A DNA stretch of 64,000 nt from Combretum micranthum (lineage: Eukaryota > Streptophyta > Magnoliopsida > Myrtales > Combretaceae), in the NCBI GenBank assembly GCA_024138025.1, contig JAMXBD010000963.1, positions 62,001-126,000 of the forward strand. Reading direction: 5' to 3'. Positions 12,470 through 24,110 of this stretch are shown here, piece after piece. The notes under the pieces were generated by a model, which saw only the letters and a program-made list of their open reading frames with translations, made no database searches and was not told where the DNA came from. A program made the position numbers and the translations under genes. Position 1 is the first letter of the stretch, and each line of letters starts with the position of its first letter.

Positions 12470-12598
12470 AAAGTAAGTTACTCATGCCAATGGTTTTGTA
12501 ACCTAATGACACCTCTCCTGGTCTCTCATAACAGAGGTTGCCAGGTTTGAATCCCTCCCTCCCATTGTAATTGGCAAAAAAAGAAAAAGTAGGTTACT
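12470..12598 (+). mobile_element. SINE with target-site duplication
   Basis: The body (12483-12585, about 103 bp) contains a pol III B-box-like GGTTTGAATCCC at about 12544. Before it lies a tRNA-style stem region, CCTCTCCTGG...AACAGAGGTTGCC. It ends in an A-rich tail, GGCAAAAAAAGAAAA. A 13 bp direct repeat with one mismatch flanks it: AAAGTAAGTTACT at 12470-12482 and AAAGTAGGTTACT at 12586-12598. A short tRNA-like head, A-rich tail and target duplication together define a plant SINE. The A box is weak, so transcription is doubtful. Confidence 0.8.
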
Positions 12599-12792
12599 TA
12601 CCTTAATCTTTGATTTTATCTTATGGCAACTTTGAGAATCTATTAATTGATGTAAAACTTCTTCATGTTTTATTAAAAAAAGATCCAAGTTAATTCTATT
12701 TTAATGTGACATTATATTAGCTTAAACATGTTGTAAATATACTTAAGATATAAAGATTTAGGAGGGGCGGGGGCGGTGTTAGGCGGGGTGGC

Positions 12793-13079
12793 TATTGGAG
12801 TTTGTGACCGAATCTAGTAACAAACCAAAGCTGCTAGCTTTGGAGTCAAGGCCGCCAGCCTTTACTCTTAGGCCATCTTTATATACATTTATATACATGT
12901 TTTTTGTTAGGGTTTATGGTGTAATCATTTTATCGTACCACAACAAACTTGTACTTCTCCTTCAACATATAGTGAATTCTTTCTCCTTTACCTGTTGTTT
13001 TTCTTATCAAGTTTTTTCACATAAATCTATGTGTGTTTTACGTTTCTTTGTCATTGTTCTTTATATCCTTTTTATAACA
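12793..13079 (+). repeat. 5' LTR of Ty1/copia element
   Basis: 287 bp, starting TATTGGAG (ancestral start probably TGTTGGAG) and ending TATAACA. It matches 16977-17279 along its length. It is preceded by GTGGC (12788-12792), which pairs with GTAGC after the 3' LTR. Confidence 0.88.
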
Positions 13080-13082
13080 AAC

Positions 13083-13094
13083 TGGTATTAGAGC
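13083..13094 (+). other. Primer binding site, initiator-Met tRNA type
   Basis: TGGTATTAGAGC, one base from the usual plant copia sequence TGGTATCAGAGC. It lies three bases after the 5' LTR end at 13079. Confidence 0.88.
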
Positions 13095-13117
13095 ATAAGT
13101 TTCATTTATCCACTATA

Positions 13118-13800
13118 ATGGCAACTTTGAAATACGATATTCCATTGTTGGATCACAAAGCTAGGTTTTTCGTTATGGCAAGTAAAGATGGGAGCGATTC
13201 TTGCATAGATGGATTTAGATGATGCGCTACTAGGGTATGATGAGATGTTTTCATTATGGTCACCAGAAGAAAAATAACGTAAGGATCGAAAAGTCCTATC
13301 TCAAATTCATCTACACTTGTGGAATTAAATATTGCAGGATGTGTTGAAGGAGAAGACTGTTGCTATGTTATGATTCAAATTACAACAGTTGTGTATGACA
13401 ACCAACAAGTTACATCTAAAACAACGACTATATTCTCACTTTTTGATAGAAGGTACATCTCTAGAAGATCACTTAACCATTTTTAAAGAAATTGTTTCTA
13501 ATTTGAAAACTTGAAGGTTAAGTATGATGAAGAGGATTTAACATTGATGAGGTTTGTGAAGCTCTATGCTCTTTTAAAAAGATGAAGCATCTTGTGTTTA
13601 GTCTGAGCCTCAAGCAGAGAGTCTTTTTATTCTTGGAAGGACCCAAGAACGCAACTCTGGTGGTAATACAAGGGGTTGATCGAAGTTTGTAGATAAGGAT
13701 AAAATCTGCAAGTATTGCAAGAAGAAATGACACATCAAATCTGAGTGTTATAAATTGCAGAACAAAAACAAGAAAGCTACTACGAATTAGAAGGCAAATC
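13118..13800 (+). pseudogene. copia gag remnant with zinc knuckle
   Basis: Starts at ATG 13118 (MATLKYDIPLLD...). Copia gag-like text continues across several frame changes. A CCHC zinc knuckle (C-X2-C-X4-H-X4-C spacing) is recognisable at 13707-13748. The codon before its histidine is TGA, where the family normally has a glycine, so the nucleic-acid-binding motif itself is interrupted. Confidence 0.8.
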
Positions 13801-13869
13801 ATCTAGAAGACAAAAGTGGTGGAGAACTCCTTATTACTTCTGGTGGGATCTTAAAACAAGCGAGAAGTA

Positions 13870-14230
13870 GATTCTTGATTCTTGTTGCACTTTTCATATG
13901 TGTTTCAATCGGGACTGGTTTTCAACATATGAAATAGTATCTAAAGGTGTCGTTTTGATGAGAAATAATAATTCCTGTAAGGTTGCAGGTATTAGTAAAA
14001 TTAAAATTAAAATGTTTGATGGAGGTGTCGGGACACTTGGTGATGTGAGACATGTGACTAAACTGAAAAGAAATTTGATCTCTTTGAGTACTCTTGATTC
14101 AAAAGGGTACGAGTGCACTGATGAAGGTAGAGTTCTAAAGATTAGTAAGGGTTCCCTTGTAATGATGAAGAGGCAGGAAAAGAATGGAAAATTTGTATGT
14201 TTTGCAGGGTTCTACAGTTACAGATGATGC
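13870..14230 (+). pseudogene. copia aspartic protease remnant
   Basis: An open stretch (13898-14227) follows a protease active-site-like segment at about 13872-13900. That segment reads D-S-C where the family has D-S-G, so the catalytic triad glycine is replaced. A typical ...KRNLISLSTLDSKGYE... segment follows at about 14067-14115; it is a hallmark of copia polyproteins between protease and integrase. Confidence 0.78.
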
Positions 14231-14269
14231 AATAGTCACTTCTTCTTCTTCCTTGTCCGATGGTGATGT

Positions 14270-14870
14270 TACTAGACTCTGGCACATGTGGCTGGGGCAT
14301 ATGAGTGAAAATGATATGACTGAACCTAATAGAAGAGGACTTCTTGATGGGTAAGACATCACCAAATTGAAAATTTGCATTTTTGGGAAGCAAAAGAGAG
14401 TCAAATTACCAAAGGTACTCATAACACGAATGTCACACTTGATTACATACATTTTGATCTTTGGAGGCCATCTAGAGCGCCTTCTAGTGGAGATGCTAAT
14501 TACATGCTGATGATCAATGATGACTTCTCTAGAAAAGTTTGAGCGTTTTTTCTTAAACAGAAGAATGATGTATTACCTACATTTAACGAGTGGAAGATCA
14601 TGATTGAGAAGCTAACAGGGAAGCAAGTAAAACGTCTTTGCATTGATAATGGTTTAGAATTATGTTCAAATGAATTTGATGTTATATGCAAGTCAGAAGG
14701 AATTGTGAGGCATTTGACAGTTTCCGATACTCCACAACAAAATGGTCTAGCAAAACGAATGAATAGAACTATAATGGAAAAAATTTGATGTATGCTTTCA
14801 AATGCTCATTTACCGAAGTCATTTTAGGTTGAAACAACTTCTATAGCACATTTTCTGATTAATTTGATGG
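14270..14870 (+). pseudogene. copia integrase remnant
   Basis: The pre-integrase motif L-W-H...L-G-H-M is at about 14275-14310. The core DDE region follows. The first Asp is near 14453 (HFDLW). The second Asp is near 14645 (IDNGLE). The position of the catalytic Glu near 14752 reads Lys (NGLAKRMNRT). Stops interrupt the frame, for example near 14540 and 14786. The missing Glu makes the enzyme inactive even if the frame were open. Confidence 0.82.
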
Positions 14871-15439
14871 TGGTGCTGTTGATTATTCAAATTTAAAGGT
14901 TTTTGGATGTCCTGCATATGCTCATATTAATAATGAAAAACTAGAGCCTAAATCTATAAAATGCATATTCTCTAGTTATAAGTTCGGTGTCAAGGGATAT
15001 ATGTTGCAGTGCCCAGAATGGAAGAAAGTCATAATTAATAGAGATGTTATTTTTTATGAAACTATTATGTTACATGACTTATCCCCTAGCACTTCATTTG
15101 ATAAAACCCGATAGAAATCAAGCATACAGGTGGAGGTTGGGATTGATTCACATTCTACATCAAAGCTTATCTTAGCCTAGACTAGAATTGCAGGATGGTA
15201 CTGTTTCTACACCACCACCACAGCAGCAAAATTCCATTGCTAGAGACAGACCTATGAGAAAAAGTTAAGCCTCCACAAAGATATGCCGAGGCTGATCTTG
15301 TTGCTTATACTTTATATGTAGCGAAAGACATCGATTCTAATATGGAGCCTTCTACTTAATCAAAGGTAGTTAGTTATGATGATTCAGGTAAGTGGATGAT
15401 TGCTATGCAGAGGAGATGGAATCACTTCATAATAATGAT

Positions 15440-16360
15440 ACATGGGACTTATAAAACTACCTAAGGGTAAGAAGACCATTCATTGTAAATGGGTGTTCAA
15501 GAAAAAAGAAGGAACACCAAAAGTTGAAGAACCAAGGTATTAAGTAAGACTCGTTACAAAAGGCTACAATCAGGTCTTAGGTGTAGACTTTATAAATGTG
15601 TTTTCTCCAATGTAAAGCATAACTCGATTCGAGTCTTACTTAGTATTATAGTGATGCATGATTTTGAGCTTGAATAGTTAGATATGAAGACAGTCCTCTT
15701 ACATGGAGAACTTGAGAAAGATATCTACATGCAAGAATCAGAAGGTTTTGTAGTCTCAGGAAAGAAGGACTATGTTTGCTTATTGAGAATGTCCTTTTAT
15801 GGTTTGAAACAGTCACCTAGACAATGATACCGAAGGTTTGACTCATTTATGACTTTTCATGATTTCAAGAGAAGCAGTTTTTTACCGTTGTGTTTACTTC
15901 AAGAAGAGTAATGATGGGTCATTTGTATATTTGCTCTTATACGTCGATGATATGTTGATAGCAGCCAAAGATAGAGGAAAGATAAGAAAAGGTAAAAGCC
16001 CAGTTGAGCAAAGAGTTTGACACAAAAGACTTGAGAGCAGTAAAGAAGATACTTGAATGGAGATTCTAAGGGATAGAAAAGCAAATAAATTGCACCTAAG
16101 TCAAATGGGGTACATTGAGAAAGTTCTTAGCAAGTTCAATATACAAAGTGCTAAACCTTTTAGTAATCCTTTAGCAGCCCATTTTAGACTTTCATCCACC
16201 TTGTCTCCACAATCAGATGAAGAGGTTGACTATATGTCACGAGTTTTATATTCTAGTGCAATGCGATCTCTTATGTATACTATGGTTTGTTCATGTCTAG
16301 ATTTGTCATATGTAGTCAATGTAGTCCGTAGATACGTAGAAAATTCTGGTAAGGAACACT
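15440..16360 (+). pseudogene. copia reverse transcriptase remnant
   Basis: Reverse transcriptase motifs can be followed across frames: KGYNQ at about 15561, the SFYGLKQSPR segment at about 15792-15822, and the catalytic YVDD box at 15940-15951 within LLYVDDMLIAA. In-frame stops and shifts separate them. The open stretch at 16057-16362 is the region after the palm domain (LSQMGYIEKVL...). Confidence 0.87.
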
Positions 16361-16389
16361 GAAAAACAATTCAATGGATTTTCAAGTAC

Positions 16390-16878
16390 TTAAGAGGTGC
16401 TTGGGAGAATTAGAGATAAAGTCATTGGATATGTTGATTCTGATTTCGCTGGAGACCTAAATAAAAGAAGATCTCTTTCAGGGTATATCTTTGCCATTGG
16501 TGGTTCATTAGTTAGAAAGCTACTTTGCAAGCTACGGTTGCTCTATCTATTACTAAATCGGAATATATGGCTATTATCGAGGCTTGTGAAGAAGCTATTT
16601 GATTAAAAGGATTATACGGTGAACTCAATGATGACTTGAAGACTACTACAGTCTTTTGTGATAGTCAGGGTGCTATCTTTCTTATAAAGGATCAAATGTT
16701 TCATGAGAGGACAAAGCACATTGATGTCCTATATCACTTTGTATGTGATGTTATTACTCTTGGTGATATTGTTGTGAGAAAAGTTAGCTCTAAGGATAAT
16801 CCTATTGATATGATGACCAAGTCACTTCCTATAGCCAAGTTTGAGCATTGTTTGGACTTGGTTGGTGTTCACTGCTGA
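16390..16878 (+). pseudogene. copia RNase H remnant and polyprotein end
   Basis: The RNase H motifs YVDSDFAGD (about 16429), KSEYMA (about 16555) and FCDSQGA (about 16655) supply the acidic residues D, E and D. The last part, 16636-16878, is open and ends at the stop after GVHC, close to where plant copia polyproteins end. A frame change lies near 16515. Confidence 0.85.
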
Positions 16879-16976
16879 TTTTATCCCCTTTAGGGGTTCG
16901 TGGAAGAGGTAGAGAATGTTTTGTTTTTATGTTGAAGTTTATGTTTTTGCTCCTCAATTCGTATCAAGGTGGAGAT

Positions 16977-17279
16977 CGTTGGAGTTTGTGACCCGAATCC
17001 AATAACAAACCAAAGCTGCCAGGTTTCAAGTTAAAGCTGCCTACCTTGAGAGCCGACCTTTATTCTTAGGCTATCTTTATACACATCTATAATATGTGTT
17101 TTTTAAGGTTTGTGGTGTAATCATTTTTATTGTACTACAACACACTTATACTCCTCCTTCAATATATAGTGAATTCTTTCTCACATGCTCATGGTTTTTC
17201 CTATCAAGGGTTTTCCACATAAATATGTGTGTGTGCTTTATATTTCTTTGCCATTATTTCTTCTATCTCTTTTATAACA
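16977..17279 (+). repeat. 3' LTR of Ty1/copia element
   Basis: 303 bp, starting CGTTGGAG and ending TATAACA. It aligns with 12793-13079 but with many substitutions and a small length difference in the first 100 bases, which shows an old insertion. The polypurine-like AAGGTGGAGAT lies immediately before it. Confidence 0.88.
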
Positions 17280-17540
17280 GTAGCAGCACAGGGTCGCTCG
17301 CGATGGAGTGGCAATGCCCTCCGCATCTTGGTCAGCAGAAGTGGATCTTCAGCCACCACAGTGCGCCTTACCGATGAAGCCAGCATGAAACAATTTCTTT
17401 TATGTCTCGATGGTCCTTTCACTTGCTTGATAGGGTGGGTTAGCATTGCCTTTGACTACTCTTTCTCGGTGTGGTGGTTCGAGGGGGGGGAGAGTAAGGG
17501 AAGAAGGTTGCTATACAGATTTTAAGAGAGAGAGGGCGTA
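17280..17540 (-). other. GC-rich flank of the copia insertion, possible interrupted exon
   Basis: Relatively G+C-rich DNA. With the GC-rich bases at 12763-12792 it forms the target that the copia element split. A frame on the minus strand from 17446 to the element boundary is open for about 55 codons (MLTHPIKQVKGPSRHK...). No family is recognised. It could be an exon fragment or captured sequence. Confidence 0.35.
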
Positions 17541-18869
17541 ATTTCACGTTTCACTAGATTATGTCACTTAGCACAATCTTACATGTCAACTTTTGTCACA
17601 TTGCCCAAATGACTAATTTCAAGCTTTTTTTTTTCCTAATCTAAATACTAAAAATTAATCCGAACACCTGATTAATTTAGTTTCAAGTATCTCAAAATGT
17701 TTTTGAAGTTTTTGTAAACCTTTATTCTAGGTCTAAGGGCAAATTGGGAATTTTCATAAGGTTGCCTTTTACGATTTTGTTCAATTTCTAAATGACTTAA
17801 ATTTTTCTCTTTGACTCTTCCATGCATGGTTGGTGCTATGGATCATTTCAAATGTACTCTCAAAATGCAAGTATAGCTACCAATTTATAATATAACAAAT
17901 AAGTACAAGTGGATTCCATGAAGATATTTTGATTATTGAAGATACCATTCCTATTATCTACCATAAAATTCAATGCAATTAAAAATCAAGGGAAACTAAT
18001 TAATTGACACAAAAGAAGAGTCAAATATTCACTAAGATTTTAGGAATGATCCTTAAACAAATCGATCCCCCCTACAATTACCTATGTGACACAAAAATAA
18101 AACTCAATTTACTTATTTGATTTCTTGAACCATGAAAATTCCTAATTTAGGTTTTCTTAAGATTTTTAACTCCTAAACCTAAGTTGATTAATTAAAATCT
18201 TTCCCTAATTAAAGTCCCTACAATTGAATTGCTTTTAATTTTGCTTTATGAATTCCTCTATAAAATCTCTCCTAAATTAAAATCTTTAATTATATAATTC
18301 TTTATAATTTAGTAAATCTATTTAAAGTTAAGATTTCTCAATCTATATGCATGAAATCTAACACTAAATCCTTACATGTGTAGATAAAGAATTAATAGCA
18401 ACTAAGCACACATTATAAGATTCAAGAAACACAATAATTCCATTTAAAATAAAAATAAAACATTGTCATATAGTTCTAGGATTCATCATTGTCTAGGTAT
18501 TATAGGATTACTCATCTATAAGAATAATCAAGAAAGCACAGAGAAGACTAAAAGACAATGAACCCATTTTCGGTAACCACTTTGTCATCATTTACTTTAT
18601 TCTGATGTCACATGATGTAGTAACAACATCATTATCAATAAAATGTTCTAAATGGCTTATCATTTTAGTAGATTCTGATGGTAATATATGATAATAATAA
18701 GTTTTAAAAGAGGTCGTATACTTATTCTATTTTTGTTTATCATTAAGTCATACATTTATTCAAGCAAAATGATTGCCAAAGTTCTCAATTTAAAGGTGCA
18801 AAGATTTATGTAATTGATTACTACCTTTCAAATTTTTACTACACCCTTTTCTTTTTTATTTTAAGGACT
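17541..18869. other. A+T-rich intergenic DNA
   Basis: Nothing recognisable beyond oligo-A/T runs and TTAATT-rich text around 18180-18320. Confidence 0.5.
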
Positions 18870-19565
18870 TCACAAGTCTACTCCTCTTAACCTTGTCACT
18901 TTAAGCATAGGAGTGGCTTTCTCTATCTCATTCACTCTACCCACACCAAGAGAGGGCATAGACATACGTCTTGTTACTCCATTCTCCATTGCACAAATAT
19001 TGTCATCAATATCATTTCTAAGCTTAGAAAGAGAAAAATTTTCACAATTGTTTTGTTTAAATGTTCAAACTCTTTGCGTGAACCGATTTGTGTATAAATT
19101 ATGTTCTTTCTACCTCGTGATTATGGAAGCAAAATTAAGATTGTGCACACAACAATAGAAAGAGGAAATTTTTCACAATGATTGAGGATTGTTTCTACAA
19201 CAACAATTATTTTATCATGTAAATTACTAAAGACAACATTCTTCATCATAAATGCCAATAGAAACTTGCCATAGAACTGGTAAAGACTAAAGAGTATACA
19301 AGTAACCCAAAAGTATCAAGTCTATTAGTTTTCACTTTGCCAACTATTACCTTAGCTTATTCCAATTGTCTTTCATTTGACGTACAAGATTCATTTAATG
19401 TCTTACTTTCCAACTTAACATGTATGTCTTCTTACTCCTGCATTAGTTCTTGAACTATATCCTCAATTTCATTAAACTATAATTCCAGCTCTTCAATTTT
19501 CCCTTTTGGATTGATGGCATTTATACTTATGTCATCTGCACATGTTAGACAAGATTGATTGAAAT
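18870..19565 (-). pseudogene. Broken coiled-coil gene fragment (two exon-like blocks)
   Basis: On the minus strand, an acceptor-like ...CATGTGCAG at about 19544 leads into a block (about 19330-19543). This block encodes heptad-rich text such as KGKIEELEL and NERQLE, but it contains three in-frame stops. A second block (18870-19023) follows a pyrimidine tract and AAG acceptor. It is open for about 51 codons (RNDIDDNICAMENGVTRRMS...) and ends TTGTGA. The composition looks like a coiled-coil protein's 3' end. The family is not identified. The stops in the first block argue for a pseudogene. Confidence 0.42.
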
Positions 19566-20226
19566 ACATTTGCATTAAAACTTCAAAAAGAGAATATTGT
19601 TAATCAAAATAAATGCAATCACGAAGATATCACAAAAATCAAGGTTGAGCTCCATGTAAAAGACTTTTTCAATAAAACATCAAGCCCACAATCATTTCCA
19701 CAACTTAGTGATTCTAAAGGGCTAATAGCAATGCTTTGCATATGACAACATATGGATTCAAAAATGAAATTTTGAAGGAATAAAGGATATAGTGCAACTC
19801 CACCATAGCAAATGTTGGTATTATGTTGCACTCTCATTTCTTCCATGTAGAATTGTGGATAACAAAATGAAGAGTTTTAGTTCCAAGGGTAATAGAAGGA
19901 AAATATTAGAAATGATAGTAGGTAAAGGAAAAAAATCGTGTTTGCGTCCTAAGTAAAAAAATATAGTGTGCTTTGGTAGAAAGCCATGATATAATTTCAT
20001 TTCCACTATTCTAAAAATAAACCTACTCTCCAATGACAAGATACACCTCATTAAGAAGAAAACAGTTACATTCTTCAGCTTACAACATCTAACCACTGTG
20101 AAACTTATAATCATAAATTGCACCATGAGAGAAAAAAGTTGATATTACATATCCATGGTTTCTATAATTATATAGCCCCCAAAAACAACTGCATATAATG
20201 AATAATTCTTGGTAGAAATTTATATA
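19566..20226. other. Intergenic DNA, possibly upstream part of the broken gene
   Basis: Minus-strand open frames at 19619-19846 and 19821-20126 show no motif I can name. No splice pattern convincingly joins them to 18870-19565. Confidence 0.35.
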
Positions 20227-20584
20227 AGGTAAATTACATCGAAAGGTATCAATGTTTGGAGGTAAGTTTATTTAAGAAATTAACATTTTGTGTGATTAAA
20301 AGAAGATATTTATATTTGGCAAAGTGTATCAAATAAGGTATCAATAAATTGCAAAATTCATTTCAAGTATCAACGTTTGAATTAGTTTATAATTAAATCT
20401 CTTTAATTTTTCATCAATAGTGAATTATTGATAACTTATTGGATTAACTTTGTTGAATGTTAATATATTTTTTTACCCACTCAAAATATTAATACTTTAA
20501 ATGAACTTACACCCAAAATATTAATACCTCTAATTAACCACTCAAAATATTGATACCTTAAATTTTAATATAATTAACCCAATT
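20227..20584. mobile_element. Foldback element of family A type, degenerate
   Basis: Begins GGTAAATTACATCG and carries repeats of GTATCAATGTTTGG-like units. The right half (about 20480-20582) is the inverted counterpart, ending TTAATATAATTAACCC. It has the same layout as 849-1151 and 58492-58794, but with a different internal unit. Confidence 0.55.
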
Positions 20585-21245
20585 TGCACATCACAATAAG
20601 ATAACGCTACTCAATGGATGAACTAATACATTATAAAATTAAAGCACTTGATCTTTCTTAAAAATTCATTTTTGCGTGAACAATGGATAGTTCAACAGTA
20701 GGCAATTAGACGGCCTTGCTAAAATATTATTCTATTATTTTTAGGTGATTTCTTTGATCTTTCACAGCAACCCAAGGACTACTTTGAATTCAACAATGAA
20801 ACCAACATCAATGAGTCTTCTATAATATACTATGTTGGTTCTGCTTTTAAGTTAGTGAAATTGATGAAATTACAAAGTTACTAAGTTACGATAATAGTTA
20901 TTATATGTGAAAAGTGATTATATGATTGAGTTTATGATACTTAAATTATAAATCCTTGCCTCTACAAACATTAATTACTAGCTATTAGGGGTGTAGTTGA
21001 TTGTATTAGCATTTTATAAGTAATTTTTATAAAAAAAATATTAAATACTCATTTATTATTCAAACCTACGTATAGCAATTCAATACCAAAATAACTTTTT
21101 TTCAAAATTACCTTGATTAAATAAAAGATTAACATATGAAAATCCTATCATAACTCTATTCATTCCATTGCAACCTTATTTGTTAAACAAAGTAAATGAG
21201 AGTAAAATTTTCTTGGAATAAAAAATTAAAATTTTCAATTTAGTG
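20585..21245. other. Intergenic DNA
   Basis: No gene or clear repeat seen. Confidence 0.5.
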
Positions 21246-24110
21246 CCGATTATTTATCTAGAATATTCTCTTTACAACATGATAATGTGGGGTTTCTTAA
21301 TCACAGAGATGGAATTTCACATTTTCGTTTTATCTTGCTTCCATCCCCATCTTCTTTAAATATTTTTATTTCACACACCAATATTATTCGATATAGATAG
21401 AAAGATATTGCAATTTATAAATAAGTTGATTTAAAATATCAATGTTTTGAGTAATTATTAAGGAAAAAAGAAGGAATCAATGTTTGACAAAGTAAGTCCA
21501 ATAAAGTATTAATGTATTGTAAAATTTATTTAAGGTATCAAATTTGAGATTTCTTTTATTAATTTCTTAATTTTTCTTGATAGATATCTTACTTGACTCA
21601 CTTTATGAAGCATTAATTCTTTTTTTTTAACCACTTCAAACCTCTAAATATTTATATCTTCTAATACAATCTACCCCTTGATTATCGAAAAGATCATCCT
21701 AAATTAACCCAAACATTGTTTTCATGAATATATTATATTATATAATCTCAATGTGTTTATATAAATCAAATATTTAACTCCATACTATATAACAAGTCAT
21801 TTTTAAGTATTAAAAACAAATCATGAATATCAAAATGAATTCTTAATATAGGATTTCCTTTCCTACCCCATCAGATGCTACTTAAAGATGTAGACTTTGT
21901 TAATAAGGATCACATGCGCAATTTTAAACCAAAAGAAAAACTTACACGTTTAATTCCACATATCTTTTACATAATATTAGATATATATCCAACAAATCGT
22001 GAATATATATTGGAAAATTGCATAATTTTTCATTAAGTAAACTTGAAAGTGCATTCACAATACTCTTCAATAGTTGTTATAGTTAAATTTCTATAGTAAT
22101 TTATCTCTACCTTATAAGGTAATCATTTTTGCCCTTATGAATTCATTTTATTAGTTTCAATATTTACCTTTCTACGAATACTCACTATTTTCTCATAAAA
22201 TAAATAATCATTTGAAAAACTATGAAAACTTTTATTTCTTACAAGTCCTTTATTTATTCGTGTTATTCCAACAAGAGACAATTCAATAGGTTGTAGAATA
22301 TATATCATTTATAATATATATGTAATAAGTAAGTATAAACATTTTAACGTATGACAATGTTTATAAAACATACACGCTAGGTTTTTTGAAAATCACGCAC
22401 TAGTCTAACCATGTGATAAAACATAATTAGTACCTACCAACCGCATCTACATATACAGAAATGGTGTATATTAGATTTTTTTTTTTTTCCTATTGCTACC
22501 AAAAGACAGAAAATTTCTAAGATTACATGATGATTATAACAGAGCTTTTCTCATCACATTATTAATCGTTCAAATTTATTTTATTCGTAATCGAAACAGT
22601 TAAATTTTTTTATAATAGTTTTTATAAAAAAAAATTAAAATACAACATTAGTAGCGGTACTATCTTAAAGCACCTTAAAAATTCACCCAAAACAAATATG
22701 CAAAAGCAGCGTTTACTTAATGCATGAGATCAAAGCAGATGGTTGCTTTATTGTAATGACGCATGAGCTGGCGACGCCATTGCAAATTTTTTATATTTTT
22801 CTCTTCATTATTGTTCTACTTAATTACTTAATAGCTTTTGTTGTGCATATCTGTACACATTGGATTAAAGATTATTTTATGTTTAACCATTATTTTAAAA
22901 AATAATTATATAAATAGAATTTAAATAAAAATAATTATATAATACCATAACTATATCACATTATCAACATACGATATAGAATTTATATATATATTTTATA
23001 TGCTAATCATGCAATACACATATAATTACTTAACATATATCCCATAAACAACATGCGATACATATTTATATCTATATCGCATATTGGTCATATAATATAA
23101 CCATTTGTAAAAGTTTGGTAGAGTACATTGTTATATCGCATGTTAGAAATGCATACTTGTGTAAATTCATGTACTATTTTCAACATATGATATAGTGATA
23201 ATAATTTTATAAATTTCTTTTTCTGATTTGTGTTTTTGTAATTCCTTTCTCAAATATGATAGGTATGTTTTTCAACCCATCGCACTATATTGACCCAACA
23301 TTTCTTACAACAAAATTTAAAGATCTAGAGACATTGAGTAAGCGGTAAATTCTAGAAGACGTGCCCCGTTGATGAAATATATGATTTTTTATGGATATAA
23401 GCTACTGCCAATAGATTACATAGTCCCAATTTGAGATAAAAGTTTAACAATTGAGTAATTAGAGATAAAAGATTAGCATTATACATCACGTTTTCCAATG
23501 AATGATAAACAAGTATCGTTGTACATAATACATTTTGAATAAATAATACAAATAGTATATAAGTTTTTTTTTTAATTATCTATATTTTATTAATAATTTT
23601 ACATTACTAATTATTTTACTGGCTTATGAGTAAGCTTGATAACAGGATAATGGAAGAATGAACTTTATTTAATTTTTGTGTCCTTACCGAAAAGAGGATG
23701 AGCTGCGATGATAAATTCGAAGGATCATGGACTCAAGGCTGCTGAATTAATAAGATATGTTCTGTCGAGCTTTTTACTCGAGATCGAACTTCTGTCTAAT
23801 TTAAAACTTTAGAATTAAATTTAATTTTAAGTATCTCTTCAAACTTATTTTTATTAAACTCACTTAATTCAATCTATATACATATATATATATATAAGTC
23901 TTTTATTTAAAATTATATTGATATAAAAATTTAGCTTAAACTCAAGGGCTGACTTGAGTTGATTAACTGATGAGTTAGTTGAGTTAAATGTCACGAAACT
24001 TGGGATCAACTTAATAAACTATATGGATGGAATGGCTTTTATGGAAAAGAAGTCAACAATAAATTAACAGATCAGATACATAAAAACAGAAAGAATTGAG
24101 AACATATATA
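21246..24110. repeat. Segmental duplication, copy 2
   Basis: Collinear with 2510-4740. Landmarks include TTTATCTAGAATATTCT (21254), CATCTTCTTTAAATAT (21347), the ACACGTTTAATTCCA block (21945), the core with GCATGAGCTGGCGAC (about 22762) and TTTCTTACAACAAAATTT (23304). It is about 0.6 kb longer than copy 1. The excess includes a foldback fragment at 21424-21680 and an insertion at about 22858-23280 that has no counterpart at 3830-3835. Confidence 0.73.
22858..23280. mobile_element. GCGATAC-rich insertion in duplication copy 2
   Basis: About 420 bp absent from the paralogous position in copy 1, where TTTGTACACG is directly followed by TGGCACTATATCAG. It contains repeated ACATGCGATACAT, TATATCGCATATTGG and TATATCGCATGTTAG words in both orientations, matching the cluster at 48260-48580. 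No open frame and no obvious terminal repeat. Boundaries are approximate. Confidence 0.5.

Larger units (their letters stand above)
12788..17284 (+). mobile_element. Ty1/copia LTR retrotransposon, decayed, full structure
   Basis: The element is 12793-17279 (about 4.5 kb), with 5' and 3' LTRs. A primer binding site complementary to initiator-Met tRNA (TGGTATTAGAGC, 13083-13094) lies 3 bases after the 5' LTR. The PPT-like AAGGTGGAGAT lies just before 16977. The target duplication is GTGGC (12788-12792) against GTAGC (17280-17284), one transition apart. Domain order gag, protease, integrase, reverse transcriptase, RNase H is that of Ty1/copia. The single frame is broken by many stops and shifts, several catalytic residues are changed and the LTRs differ at many sites. 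It is therefore old and not autonomous. Confidence 0.93.

Noticed and set aside
12544..12556. tRNA gene suggested by a B-box-like GGTTTGAATCCC
   Set aside because: No cloverleaf can be folded around it, and the flanking target duplication and A-rich tail identify a SINE.
17096..17525. Plus-strand frames over the copia 3' LTR
   Set aside because: They cross the LTR boundary at 17279 and have no coding motif.
22720..22905. 61-codon open frame in duplication copy 2
   Set aside because: It runs through the duplicated core in a frame not shared with copy 1 and into A+T-rich DNA, so it is a chance frame.
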